Of a DNA stretch of 64,000 nucleotides, positions 33,205-45,975 are shown piece after piece. Under the pieces are notes generated by a model. That model saw only the letters and a program-made list of their open reading frames with translations. It ran no database searches and was not told the DNA's origin. A program made the translations under genes and the position numbers. Each line of letters begins with the position of its first letter. The first letter of the stretch is position 1. Source of the DNA: Pomphorhynchus laevis (Eukaryota > Acanthocephala > Palaeacanthocephala > Echinorhynchida > Pomphorhynchidae); NCBI GenBank assembly GCA_012934845.2, contig WNNJ02001055.1:104684-168683 (forward strand). The letters run 5' to 3'.

Positions 33205-35460
33205 CATTTGGCCGGGGGAGATTCACAAAAATGTGACCTCCTGGACTGTATTTTAGGTAACGGCTACGACATGTTACTAGGTGACTTCAACAACAGAACT
33301 GTTAGTTGAATTAATGCAACACTCCGCAGAGCCAGGAACGATTATCTTATACACAAACCATCAAACGCTACCTTTCATTAATCAACAACAAATTCACTCC
33401 TCGACATTTTACTGCTACATAGGACGTGGTTGTTAAAACCAATCTGCACTGAGCAGTCGCGCCAACAACTGACCACCTCTCATGGCTTAATACACTGGCG
33501 GATTGAGGAATGCACGTTACTTAGAAGGAGGTTTCCCTTTGATTCAATTAGAGGGGCCATCTTTCAGGCAGCCATCCGACTTTTCCCCATGATAGGGATG
33601 AGAGTTTGACCGAATTTAATTCCTACTCTATTCGAAAGCTACCGGAATCATGTCGACTATCTATAAAGGTCGCATTCACAGTCACACTCTAACTAATCTC
33701 AAGGTCCTAGTGAAAATGCTGCACCTTCATAATATCTTTGATTCCTACAGATAGGTTCTATCTAATGAATACTGGAGCTCTAGATATAGACTCCAGCTGA
33801 GTAGGGACAGGACGAGTATTGCTCGTCTTAGTCTCTCTCAGGATTCCTTTTGGAAGATATTCAAGAAGGAGAGATTTGTCTGCTGCATGGAGATGGCATC
33901 ATGTTGGATTGGCAGCGTAAGCATTGATAAAGTTTTGGAGGAGTCACTAGCCCTACATAATTATAAAGCCACGCTTTTTGCCCAGCAAATCCCAACCTGG
34001 GGCAACTTCAGGAGCTAGGACTTGTCTGTTATGGATATCCCTAACTCCTAGGACCCACTCCCGGGCACCTCTCAATCCGTCGCTACACTCTCTTCTCAAG
34101 TTTGTCAGTTTTTGACAGTCGATCAAAGAAACTAAGTGACCGACACAATGCTTTTTGACTCTTCATCACATATCGCCGGCATCAACTGTAGCCGATGTAT
34201 ATTTTTACCAGAGAAAAAATCGGTTTCATGTCCCAAAGACCTGTCGCCCATTTCGATTCAAAATTCCATCATCTCCATCTACGAAAAAGCGCTTGCGCGT
34301 AGAATCCGCGACCTTTTAAGTAAACGTAATTTATCCCGTCGAGTTTTCATGGGTTTGTCAAGTGTCGCTAGGTTCATTCAGCAATTGGTGAAGTGCACAG
34401 TTTAGTCAGGATAACAGTCATCAGCTTGCTGTAGTGTTTTTCGTGACTTTCCCGCTGAATTTAACCGCATCTCCATTCCATTCGTTGCCTAATCTCCCAG
34501 GTCCCTCGGGTTGCCTCCGAGAATTGTTAACAGGGTGGAAATATTGCTGCACACCTAGCGATCCTTCTATGAAGACGACACTGATGCACGTCAGTTCAAC
34601 ACTGTTACAGGTGTGCCTCAAGGATCCCCACTTTCTCCTATCTTATATCTTGCTAGTTCTATTGTTATTTTCAAGACTTTAAAACGTGATCAACGTCCCG
34701 TGGTATACGCTGATGATACCACAACCATGCTTTCTGGACGCTGGTGCAAAGATTTACTATCGGACATCATCCATTTCTTTTCAAGATTAAAAGACCAGCT
34801 ACTTCCTTCCAATCTTATTTTGACATCAGAAAACTCGCATGTTATCGTATTTCATAGATCCCTTTTCCACGAAGAAAAAAACTTAAGAGACTAGCACTCT
34901 CTACTCTCTTTTCCATTTTGCAGTATCAACCACTTCCCATCTTCACGAGTCGAATAATATATATGGGGTTCACCATTACGGTAAACTGGTCTGCGAAAGC
35001 TGACCTAAATAGACTAAAAAGTATCATGAAGAGACCCAGGTAAGCCATACAACGGGCCAAGCATCTGTCATTGTAAGGGAAAGCACAAGTACGCTGTTGG
35101 GGTACTGGGGCTATCTCGGAATTAGTCTTCTTCACTAGAGGACGTCCCCCATAGCAAAGACTAAGGTTTCTCAAACTCCTCATTTTGAGATTACAAACCA
35201 TTATCCGCCTCGACTTGACTCTTAGGGGGTGAGAGACCCGAATGGTTCAGTCAGAAGGCGGCGCACTGTTACGGTCGGGGGCTCTGATCCCACTGGCCTG
35301 AGGTCGTAAAGCTTAAGAAGAAGCTAAAGACAGCAGATGAAGTTGTGATACAGACAAAGTTTCGTTCCTTGTACTCTGTTTTTTATGCAGCATTTTCTAG
35401 ATAATTATCAGTTGTGTAATGTTTTAAGAAATTCTTTATTTATTTATATAAAATAAAACG
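33205..35460 (+). mobile_element. Jockey-like retrotransposon, decayed copy
   Basis: It parallels the intact element from the endonuclease (LLGDFNNRT at about 33270) to the 3' end. The RT blocks LSPISIQNSIISIYEKALARRI (34240-34310) and GVPQGSPLSPILYL with VYADDTT (34600-34720) are still readable. Many stops and frameshifts are spread along it. It is 5'-truncated within the endonuclease. Confidence 0.85.
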
Positions 35461-36070
35461 TTACGGGTAAAAATAGTTTTCGAAATCGTCGATCTAATTA
35501 AGGAGATAAAAATATGAGGATCCATTTTATAGCCAGAGGAGACAAAACGATGTCAAATTAAGACGGCAGTCGATAAGGTAAAAAATGATCTGATGTTTGC
35601 TGCTACAGCCAGTGAAAACCGCAGAAAGAAATGGAGAATCAAACATATATTACAATAGTATGGAACCCGACATTGTCAAAGATAAATGATAAACCTGTGT
35701 GAATTAATACGTAATGTTAAAAACAGCTAAGAATAGTGGATACTAATATAAATATTGTATATTTCATCATTAAAAATTAAGGATATATTGGCTAAATCTA
35801 TATTACCCCGATAAATAAATGAACACAACAGAAACGAACCAAAACCATGTGTTAATGAAAGATTAAGCACATGCGCAGATGTAAAGAACACTACAACGTT
35901 TAAAAAACAAAAGCGCAATATACATTATAAAAGCAAATAGTAATTGGAAAAGTAGTGGAGATATTTATATGCTAATATTTTTATATACTTATGTTTATGT
36001 ACTAATATTTATATAATAATATTAGTATATACTAATATTTATATACTAATATTTTTATATACTGATATTT
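35461..36070. other. no gene seen, AT-rich simple repeats
   Basis: From 35960 to 36080 there are repeated ATACTAATATTTATAT units. No exon is recognised. Confidence 0.5.
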
Positions 36071-36074
36071 ATAT

Positions 36075-36270
36075 ACTTCAGTACAAAGTGTCAAGCTCAA
36101 TATATTGGCGAAACATCAGACTATATGAATGCTCGAATACATCTAAAACGGTTAAAAATTGAAACAAAAAACCACAAGCCACTCTTCAGTTCGTCATGCC
36201 GTCGGAAATAATCACAGCTTCGATATTATTGAATCCAATGTTCTAGAAACACCAAAAATAAAATCACAAT
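36075..36270 (+). mobile_element. PLE GIY-YIG endonuclease fragment
   Basis: The plus strand reads CQAQYIGETSDYMNARIHLKR and, after a shift, SSVRHAVGNNHSFDI. This matches the GIY-YIG nuclease of Penelope-type elements (QYIGET-x-R-x5-R-H then H-x5-H-FD). It is isolated and decayed. Confidence 0.6.
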
Positions 36271-37249
36271 AACTGTAATGGTGATCCCAGCTGATGACAG
36301 AATTGTTAGGCCTTTGCACAGTTGTATAACTGTATGGTGCATAGTGAAATACAGAGTATTCCGCACAACTGAATGTTACGTTCCACTAGAAGTTGAAATT
36401 GTTTTGGGAAGCTCTTATTGCAAATGTTATTGAAGGGAAGTATCCCGAAAACGTTAAAAAATAATTCATATTGTTTTTATAAGTCGATATTACAACAATT
36501 AATAAAATTGTATAATATAAATCTAACTCAGCCAAGATCAGTTTCAACCCGACTAAAAAAGGTAGATGGTTGGTGTCAGAAAGGGCATCCTACTGTAAAA
36601 ATACCTCTCCAAACCCTTAACATGATGAGTTGAAATTAAAAACAAAATTGACTAGGACGTTCCCCAAAAGCGACGCGCAGAGATTCAGCTTGGTCATTGC
36701 GAAGTCAAAAAAACGAGCAAAAAGTATAAACAGTGGCGGATCGAGTGCAGTGGAAGAGACTCATTATGGCGTGCGACCCCGAATATGGATAAACATGGAG
36801 AAATAAGTATAGTATGAATCTGAATATAGGGTAAGATCTTAAAAGGCAGTTACATTCCACAGAATCACGCTTAGAATCTTGGAAATATCCAAATAAAAGT
36901 TTTAGGTATAAACCCTTCTTCAGTTTGCGTTGCGACTTACCATTTTTACAAGGACTATTTGAAATACACCACGTTAACAATCTACTCTTTCTATTCAAAC
37001 TACTCAATTTTGATTCATTTTCAATTCTGGAAGAATTTACACTATGATCCGTGGTCATGGAAACAAAAAATGACGCGTTTTCACAATTAATTAGAAATAT
37101 ATTCATTGTCGAGCATTTTGTAGGTATAACCTTTCTATTCCAAAACATTTCATTAATTTTTTAGTTAGTGATATACAGAACGTCTCCGTCAATAAAAAGA
37201 GTCTGAATATCATGTTCTGGGTGTTTTATGCAATGTTTGACGACTCCAT
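36271..37249. other. no confident gene; possible LINE tail
   Basis: Near 36560-36600 GTTGGTGTCAGAAAGGGCAT resembles the 3' region of RTE-type LINEs. A minus-strand frame at 36705-37148 is open for 147 codons without a recognised domain and is not called. Confidence 0.35.
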
Positions 37250-40200
37250 CGTTTTTATACTACAACAATTTCTTGACGAGAAAAAACAAATAATAATATA
37301 CAAGATTTTCCCTGTTAACCAATTGTCCGGATGTCGGGTCATGGAGGCAGTGCACTAATTAAACTACTTCAGACATCGCGATCCTGGGCGACAGACCAGA
37401 GTTCTCTTTCAGATACCTCCAAGGCGGTAACGGCCAGTTTCGAGATTTGATCTCTCCACCGGTATCGAGGTCTACCTCGAGGTCTCTTTCTAGAGAGTTC
37501 GGTCTGGAAATCTCTTTAAGGAAGGCGATCCCTAGACATTCTCAGAGCGTGTCCTAGCCACCTCAGCTGACTTTCTTCGATGTGGAGAACCGGCGACTTT
37601 AATCCGAGTCCATCCCGGATTACCGAATTATTAAACTTATCTCTAAGGCTAAGACCAGCCACACCGCAAAGGAACCTCATTTCGGTCGCCTGTATCCGAA
37701 ACATCATCCTTTCGATCATAATCCAAAGCTGGTGATCATAGGTTAAGATAGGAACCAAGATTGCGTGATAAACATAAAGCTTCGCCCCAAGACTTAACTC
37801 CCTCTTCACAACGACATACCCGTACAAAGAACGCATTGCTGCGTTAGCTGCACATATCCGCTTCACAACCTACTTGATGTTCCAGCCGTCCCTCGAGAAC
37901 AATACCCAAGATACTTGAAATCATTAATATCAGGAAGATTTTTTTCCTTAATCCAGATTGACATTGACACCTGAATCCGAGAGGAACGCATAGAGACATT
38001 CTTGGAGGTACTAACTAACATCCCTGCGGCTTGACATTCCATCGTGGATCGATCTAATAGGCATTGTAAGTCATCAGGACAAGAAGCTAACAAGACAACA
38101 TCATATGCAAAAAGCAGAGATGATATACTGATGAAATCAAACTGAAGACCGAAATACGTCAGAACAGCCTGTCTCGTATTTTTATCTATGTAAACAAGGA
38201 ACAAAAGTGGAGACAAAGAACACCCCTGACGAAGCCCAACGCCTACTGGAAAATATTTAGACTTCCTACCTAGAACACAAACACAACTCATACTTTGTTC
38301 ATACAGTGAAGCCATAGCTACCCAAAGATAGTGTTGTAAGCTATACTCACTTGGTACCTTCCACCACCTCTCTCACGGAACTCGGTCGAACGCCTTTTTC
38401 AAATCTACAAGGCACACGTAGGCCGGTAGAGCGAACTTCTAAGACCGTTCGAGGATAGTTCAGAGAATAAAGAACTGGTCCTTAGTTCCAAGATCGGGAC
38501 GAAATCCGCATTGTTTTTCTTGCAACTGACCCTCAACTATAGGTCGTATCCTTAATTCAAGAATCCTAACAAATAGCTTACCAGTTTGGCTAAGAAGAGT
38601 GATACCCCCACTAATCTGTACACACTCTTCGGTCACCTTTCTTAAAGATCGTTACCACCACCCCAGTTCTGCCACTGACTAGGAACCTTTCCCGATTTTA
38701 ATGCAACGTTGAAGATATGTGTTAGCAACTTCATGCCTACAACGTCGAGAGCCTATAAAGCTTGCAGTCGAATCTCATCTATTCCCGAACACTTGCTATT
38801 ACGATGTTTTTTAGCAACAGCAATGACCTCTTCCAACGGATGAGCTCTTCCGTTGTTTCTATGGGCTCTACTTCTACAAAAGAAGGCACATCCACCGGAT
38901 TAAGGAAACTCTTAAAATGCTCTTTCCAACAACCGAGAATTTCTTCAATGTCAATTAGCATAGATCCTCTCTTGTCATAGGCAGTTTGAGAAGTTTTCTG
39001 CTTTCCAACACGAAAGTTTCTGATCGGCATCTAGAACATCTTCGAAACTGACATATAGTCAAGTTCTAAGTGATCCGCAAACTTCTCCAAAGTCGCCTTA
39101 TTCGCTTCGGTAACTGCTCAAGCTGAAGCTCTCTTTAATCTTCGGTACTTGTCTACAGCTTTCACTGATTTTTCTGAGAAAGTTTCATTATAAGCCAGCT
39201 TCTGTTAACAAAATCTCTAACTCTTGGTGTCCACCAAGCAGTTCGAGTATTTTCTCCGCTACGAGCACATGAGGCCTTCGATCCAGAACTTTTCAAAGTT
39301 TCCTTGGCAAGCAAAGATCTGAACATCTCCCATTCATGATCAATGTTCGTCACATTTTCTGCAACCGAGAAAAGTTCTCCTGAATGTAGTCGGAAAAACG
39401 TTACTTGACAGAAAAATCTGCTAGACGCTCCCAGCACGCCCTCACACAACGTTTGGGGTTATCAGACTTGTCTAGCATCCGATCTTACCATCGATGTAAG
39501 ATCGTACCTACCATCGAGAGGTTTGACAGCTCAGCCCTCTCTTCACACGAATGTCCAGAACATAACGTCGCAGATCAGATGAAACGATTACAAAATCGAT
39601 CATTGATCTTTGACTGACAGAATCATAATGCCATGTGCATCTATGGATCTCCTTATGTTATAACATGGTGTTGGTTATGTACAAATTGTTACTAGAACAA
39701 AAGTGCAGTAATTCAATATCACTCGCATTCAGATCGGAGAGATCGTTCCTCCCAAACACTCCCCTCCAAGTGCTACTGTCGCTACCAACATAAGCATTGA
39801 AGTCACCCAATAGAACGAGGGAATATCCAACAAGCGTACTATCAAGCAGAGCCTGAAGTTCTTCCACTGAGCTTGTGTATTCCGAGATAATGTCTTAAGC
39901 ATACGCACACACAACAGCTATCCCTTTTTCATATTTGACTAAAATTCTCAGAGACGCAAGCCTTTCGTTCATTGGGTTAAACCTCTCTACCACAAACGAC
40001 AACCGGGGACTTGTAAGTATCCCTACACCCGCATGCCTTCGATTTCCGTTGGTAACTCCCGAATAGTTCAAGGTTCAACCTTGATCCAAAAGTTTAGTCC
40101 CAGTTCCAGAATAGTGTAGAGAAGTCACTCCGACTATTTCTAAACCGAAGCAAACCATCTCTTCAACTAATTCTGGTTTATTCCCGGGCAGCGAGATGAC

Positions 40201-40300
40201 ATTCCACGTTCCTACATGAAGTCTAGTCCGCTTCAAATGTTGATGCCTCTTTCGCTGTCTCCGTACAACTGCCTGGTCACATGGCACCCGGCAATTAAAA
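37250..40300 (-). mobile_element. RTE-like non-LTR retrotransposon, decayed
   Basis: Minus strand, 5' to 3': the endonuclease starts with LHVGTWNVISL (about 40200) and has LLGDFNAYVG (39800) and WRGVFGRNDLSDLN. The RT has QCGFRPDLGTKDQ and CLVDLKKAFDRV (about 38400), then GLRQGCSLSPLLF and LFAYDVVLLAS (about 38130; the catalytic ADD reads AYD). It ends with AEMRFL-GVAGLSLRD. It closes with an ACAA-rich region, a (TTG)n-like tail in sense orientation. Numerous stops are present. Confidence 0.8.
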
Positions 40301-40397
40301 CTCCTCCGGTCAGTGGTGAGTTGACCATTGTTCTTCGCACTTTATTTATATTTTGTAAATTTGTTGCTTACCATTTTCATTGTCTTAGTTTTGATTG

Positions 40398-40605
40398 TTC
40401 GGCTATCTCCCGTTCCTGATATCCTTTGATGATCCAACATCGCTATTGTAAGGAAACAGGTCTCCGAGACCCTCTTCATCATTTTCGTCCATTGTCCAAT
40501 CTGCCGTTGGAGTAATCGGAGTGATTCTGCTTGTTCGGCTATATCCCGTTCCCGATATCCTTTGATGATCCAACATCGCTACTGTAGGGAAGCAGGCCTC
40601 CGTGA
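40398..40605. repeat. tandem duplication, 133 bp period
   Basis: TTCGGCTAT-TCCCGTTCC followed by GATATCCTTTGATGATCC occurs at about 40398 and again at about 40531. The two copies cover roughly 75 bp each. They are just upstream of the RTE-like endonuclease and may belong to its 5' region. Confidence 0.8.
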
Positions 40606-40984
40606 ATCTCATCTGACTTTTCGCCGTTGAACTCAGCGGAGGGATTTGAGATAATCTATGAAAGGACTATCCCTACGGCTGGTACTACTCGGCCAATTAT
40701 TAAGCCGTTGATTGACGAATGTCGAACATACGTTACCTGGGCCGCTCCACGAAGAGGCTAATTGGCAATAAGTTCCAGCTTAATACTTAATCGACTGGCA
40801 CTCAGCGGCCCCTTCTGTTTTGATACGCTTAAAAAATTCAGAAAGCGCACGAACAAGCAAAGATTAAATTTTATGGTAGACAGTAATCTGTGAGCAATTT
40901 TTATTGTCTGTAAGCAAGTACATCTAAAATATGTGTCCATATAAAAGTCTCACTATTAATACTTGATTAAAGTATTAATAAGGA

Positions 40985-41520
40985 AGCGGTGTTCAAGATC
41001 AGACTATTGGCTTCTTCTTCTAAAGAGTCCAGTGCATGGCTTAAAGCCCTTCTGGTAGCAAACATGGCAACTCTTTTGAATGACGACGTGGTGAGGATAT
41101 CAGTGTCCTTGAGATCGGATCTCCCGATATGTACGCCACACCAATTTATATTCGCAATTTGGGCACAACGAAGTGACATGGATGCTCCTGTAGAATGCAA
41201 CTTGTGTAGACCTATGACCCCTAGCAGCGTTGGACACTCAACATAACAAGCAAATGGAGCGGCCACAGCGATAGAGGAACGGGAGCGACAGAAACACCGC
41301 GACCTATCCCAGTCTTATTATTTCCTCCCCTCCGGAGTCAAAACGTATGGAGCGCTGGGCTAGTTCGCTCTTTATTATAATCGAAATATTGGACGCCGCC
41401 CCAATAGGGTGACAGGAGACTCTCGTTCAACGTCATACCTTTTTCATAAAATTAGCTTTGCTGTGCAGCGTGGAAACGCCGTGAGCGTTTTGGCCACGGC
41501 GCAAAAGTCAGAATGCTTGA
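40985..41520 (+). mobile_element. C-terminal fragment of a LINE-type polyprotein
   Basis: It begins RLLASSSKESSAWLKALLVAN and NDDVVRISVSLRSDLPICTPH, then, past a stop, YFLPSGVKTYGALG and SFAVQRGNAVSVLAT. This is the same family signature as at 10400-10770 (AWL-AL, LR-AV-LRLG, C-PH; then Q-GNA). The reading is broken in two. Confidence 0.6.
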
Positions 41521-41644
41521 GGACGTGAATTAACTAATGCATTTTAAATAATTTGCGATCTCAAATATTAGTAGCAACTTTGTAAACACACGTGTAATAT
41601 TGTTTAATTATCATAAAAACTATTAAAAACTATAAAAATTAGAA

Positions 41645-42010
41645 ATTTTAGGAAACGAAAAATAAACTTTAGATGGTCTATTAACTATCAAGTTGCCCAA
41701 CAGAATATCAAAATCCGATTTGTTGTTTTCGAATAGTTGATACTTTTCGGATTGTTAAAAAAGTCCTCTTTAATCAAACGACGATTACAAATATTATCAA
41801 ACGCCAATATATTTTTTGCATTATTAAAATCAAATTTATGTGTATTTGAATGGCGAGATTGAGTAAAGCTAATGGGATATCTCATTTTTCGTAGCATATC
41901 GGTGTTGTTGCAAGCGCTGTTCTAATGTAAAACCAGTTTGCCCAATATATATTGTCACAATTACTGCAAAATATGTCAACACGTTCACGTATAATAATAG
42001 GATTTTCTTA
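41645..42010 (-). mobile_element. Penelope-type GIY-YIG fragment
   Basis: The minus strand reads VTIYIGQTGFTLEQRLQQHR, then SRHSNTHKFDF and RLIKEDFFNNPKSIN, the order of the GIY-YIG nuclease (YIGQT, R-x-R-x-H, conserved H, E). It differs from the GIY-YIG in the Naiad-like array. It has frameshifts. Confidence 0.65.
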
Positions 42011-42049
42011 ATATGTAAATGTACATTTAAAGAAGAAATGGTTACAGCA

Positions 42050-44260
42050 GAAATGAAATAAACAAATTTATGTTCCTTCGAAGATTATAGTTTCACCATC
42101 TTCTTCCAATATTAATGAAATCAAATCCTGCAAATTCACACCAACACATCATCATCCCATTGATCCACTCAGGGTCTGCCACACATCTGATGTCCCAATC
42201 ACGTCGCACAATGGACAGTAGTCTCAACATTAAGTGCTTAAGAAATCTTAGTCTTTACTCGGGGACTTTTACTAGAATAGAAAAGTAGCCCCGAGATGAC
42301 CCAAATGCACCAAAGGTGCACCTGGATCTTATATCTTAATAAAATACTATGGGCCCGTTTTAAAGCCATATTGCACTATCCAGGAATTCTTTAATCTATT
42401 CAAATCAAATCCGGCAGCCCAATTCAAAGAAAAGGTGAAACCCAGGTACCTTACTTGATGTGTAAAGAAACGAGGAGCTGATTCGTCATAATAATAGAGA
42501 AGATTTAAATTGTTAATATATTAAAATTTCTCTTGTTACAGGTTTGCTATGAAATACAATCACCTGCGTCTTGAAGGATTAAGAAAGAGACTTATGATAC
42601 ATGAATAAGGTATTCGTTCTTTGTTCTGCTGAGTGCAAATTCGATTCATCGACTAGTTATCGTTAAAGTAACCAAGTATCATGTCATAACAACGACCAAT
42701 TATTTGATCCAGGAAGTCACGTTTCTTATGTATCTCCTCTGGTCGAATGCATATATGTGCTAAACTGATTCGCTTACCGTCATTACAGAGTTACGGCTAA
42801 ACAAGATAGGATTGGGCACGAAAAGTTTAGTAAGATGGATAATCTTAGTGAGCGTTAAGTTGGGGTTACAAGACCTTGAAATAAATATGATTTAGGAGGA
42901 GTTATGTACGGAGTATGAAGGGTGCTGATGTGTTGTGGTAGAAAACGGTTAATGTCTTGAGGGGTCTGGATTAATTTAGTTTCCTGAAGAACAATGACGT
43001 GAGCATCACTACTTTGCAGAAGAAAAAGTATAGAAATACTTCCCGAATTTCACTCAAGGATGTTCAGTGAAAAAGAGTTTTGGCTACTTCCCATTGCGGT
43101 GGTCGACATGCAGGAAGGAAAAATCCACTACTTAGGGTCGACAGCAGGATGGTTACCCACCTCTTCGTTGTCAGAACCTACTGTAGATATACCAGCTACG
43201 CTTGTTTCGTCTGCGTTGTATGACTTACTGGATATATCATCATTTCCCGCCGTCCACTTGCCTTATTTACTAGATAATTTGACTTTTATTTTCTGATTGT
43301 CGTTATTAGTGGACGCAATTCTCTTATTATATGTTGCTGTTTGTGTGAGGACGGGTTGAGGAGTCACCATGACAATGATCATTTCTGTTACTATTAGTTC
43401 CATATTATTTGCAAACTATCTCAGTATATTCTCTAAAAATATGGAGAACTCCTCGAAGGATAATTGCGGAGGTGTTAAATCAATTTTGCAAAATTCCACG
43501 AACGATTTGGGTCGAGTGTTGTTTGGTACATACTTATGTAATCTTTCAAAAACTGACATTTTCTAAGTAACGCCTGGTATTTCCCGTCCACATTTACAAG
43601 ACGAATTAAGGTAATTGGGACATTTCTCTTTCACTCAGTGACAGTCATTCCACGTTATATATCTTAATGAGTTAGTACATGCCGATCCCAGTGTCCCCAC
43701 TTGTGACATTGTGTAGTCATTTGAAGATACGTGCGGGAATACTAGATTTGTCTCTATGGAAGGAATAATGATTGTTCCTTGCTAGACAGATAACGTTGTC
43801 CGTGGTTGTCGTACCAAATGCTACAGGCAGTGAATACTCATATTTTTTCTTTATGAAACGGACATCCTTGATGATATAGATTCTTTCCAATACCTCAGAT
43901 CATCTTTCTCCAGGTCCGTTTCAAAACTAGATATTTTAATTGTTGTCATGATGCTTTATGTTCAATATTCTCATAATGTTTTAGGTTATCCCTGAAAAGC
44001 TTGATATAAGACAGAGCAACGACATTTGGTGCAAAAACAATTCTTAATGTTCCGGGAAATTTCCTGGCAGAGTTGTAAATCACTCTATCATGGTAGAGAC
44101 AAATAAAGAGTCTTATGAGCTTTCTGAAATATTCTTCCACTTTAGTTGAAATTTCAATTTTAATCTCAACTAGCTCCAAAATATTCTTCCACTTTAGTTG
44201 GAACTTCAATTTTAATCTCCACCAGATTCATGAGCTTATTCACGGGATAAAGCTCTATTC
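42050..44260 (-). mobile_element. Jockey-like retrotransposon, old inverted copy
   Basis: Minus-strand translation gives Gag pieces (CGREIPGV, then PKSFVEF) at 43500-43650. The start of ORF2 follows with FSLNIPE-NSGS and AHVIVLQET (about 43000). After a deletion come VVFHSKP and VRYLGFTFSLNWAA (42400-42560) and RLRFLKHLMLRL (about 42230). The order follows the intact element, with the endonuclease C-terminus and the RT palm deleted. It is the most diverged copy of this family. Confidence 0.7.
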
Positions 44261-44638
44261 TTTCAATAGTATTATCTTTATCTCGTAGTTTCCGATGTTG
44301 TAGGACATCTTTTTACCTGATAATCGACTTGATCCTAAATTCCATTAATATTTGCCTTCATTTTGCTCGTTATAGCTTGTTTGTTACAACCCCCGACAGT
44401 GGTCACGATTCAATGTTCAAATCTGTATAAATACCTTATATAAATACCTTTTCGATCCAACATAGCAGCGGGGCCAAATGCATGCTAATGACGTATTTCC
44501 TCTGATGAAATTTAATTATCTAGTATATTATTCTAATACAAAGTATATTATTTATTATCCATCCATAAACATTTCCCGCTTAAGATTTCAAATTGATTTT
44601 TAATAATATTTTGTTGATTTATATATTGTAAATTTTAT

Positions 44639-44750
44639 GTAAAACATGTAAGCCAAACGCGAAAGAATGACGAATCCCGTTTCGTCATCACAATGACTCA
44701 TCAGTGCCAGATCCCTCCCACTACTGGATTCAGAAGAGGACTGGCATTTA
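44639..44750 (-). mobile_element. 112 bp insertion carrying a hammerhead ribozyme
   Basis: TGTAAATTTTAT is present at 44627-44638 and again at 44751-44762. The paralogous site near 1720-1760 has a single copy, so this is a true insertion with a 12 bp target duplication. The insert has no coding capacity and no poly(A). Its minus strand contains the ribozyme at 44669-44746. It looks like a small non-autonomous retroelement. Confidence 0.8.
44669..44746 (-). ncRNA. hammerhead ribozyme, permuted at its cleavage site
   Basis: Minus strand, 78 nt, in order. Stem I is TGCCAG with CTGGCA, extended by CCTC/GAGG beyond a small internal loop. The core box is CTGATGA. Stem II is GTCA-TTGTGA-TGAC. Then come the GAAA box, stem III (ACG-GGATT-CGT) and the cleavage triplet GTC at the very end. 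Every invariant core base is present. The downstream bases (ATTCTTTC) do not pair with the 5' strand of stem I. The unit therefore begins with the base that would follow GTC in a tandem or circular transcript. Confidence 0.85.
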
Positions 44751-45975
44751 TGTAAATTTTATATTTTAATGATATTTTGTTAATTTATACTTCTTCGTAT
44801 AAATTATAGTAAAGCAATTTAAAATATGCATCTATTTAATTAATTGAATGATTTTAAAGAAAGTCAATATCCTTACATATTATGGGCAATTCTTAAAATG
44901 TCATTATTTAATCAACTAAATTTAATATTATATGGTATGCATCAATGTTCATGTAAAAATACATTTCATTTAAATTTAAATATGTCGTCGTTTAGATAAA
45001 TTAATAATAGTTTTAATTAATGTAAAGTTAATGTTCATATCTAGGTAAATAAATTTTTGTCATCAATATTAGTATTATTAGGAATTAAAATATCTGGATA
45101 AATTTGTTTACTTATGGAATACAATTATAAGAGTTAAATCCACATATGGTAATGTTTTATAACCTAAAACATTACCATTTGATTGATCAAAATATTTAAG
45201 GATTCTATTTATATAATTTTATCCTTATATTTATATTTATTTGATGGTTTAATTTTTGTTAGATATGCGCTATAGTTATTATAACATATGTGTGTATACT
45301 TTTCCAAAAAAGGTCAATGTATTTATATTTTACTATTTTCTGTTTGATTTTGTTTTTAGTAACCAAGTATAAAATATATATAAAATATTTAAATGATTTT
45401 GAAGAAAGCCAATATCATTACATATTGTTGCAATTCTTAAAATTTCATTATTTAATGTATTATATTTTATATTATATGGTATGCATGAATGCATTCATTT
45501 ATAGAATATTTTTAAATAATTTTGATTCATCAAAATATTTAAGGCTTCTACAAATTCAATTTTATCCTCACATTTATATTTACTACTGGTTTAATTTTGT
45601 TAGATAGGCGTTATAGTTGTTATAAAATATATATGTATATCTATTTTCGAAAATATAATTAATTAATTTTTCTAACGCTGTTTTAATATCTACCAAATCT
45701 AGATTTGTTTAAAGCGTACTAAAATCGTATTTATTTATATTTTAAAAATTTATTGCTTTTGTCTGTTCTAAAAATTCTTTTGTAGAATTAATACTAAAAT
45801 AGTGTTTTATACCAGTATTAATTTCGATTACTTCACAATATTTTTAAAGTATGCTTTAATTACTTTAAGTATTTTATTCATATAAACATAACGTGGTTTT
45901 AATGTACATTTAAAAGAACAATTTGAACCTGGATTTTATTGGATTTTTATGTAATTTTGGATTTCAATATAATAT

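Larger units (their letters stand above)
44455..45975 (-). mobile_element. Naiad-like PLE, mosaic copy
   Basis: Minus-strand 3' hairpin remnant (44455-44490), tail codons and a repeated C-terminal segment. RT blocks lie further right, including the TYDVSTLY-like motif A region near 45680-45740 and the linker near 45850-45975. A 112 bp insertion interrupts it at 44639-44750. Parts are duplicated out of order. Confidence 0.65.

Noticed and set aside
34136-35201. Three to four independent ORFs
   Set aside because: They are pieces and antisense reads of the decayed Jockey-like copy at 33205-35460.
36705-37148. 147-codon open frame on the minus strand
   Set aside because: No domain, no splice context, and it lies beside LINE-tail sequence, so it is probably chance or element-derived.
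44639-44660. Link between the ribozyme insert and the CR1-like 3' end because both contain CATGTAAGC
   Set aside because: The shared word is nine bases, in the wrong orientation relative to the ribozyme, and nothing around it matches.
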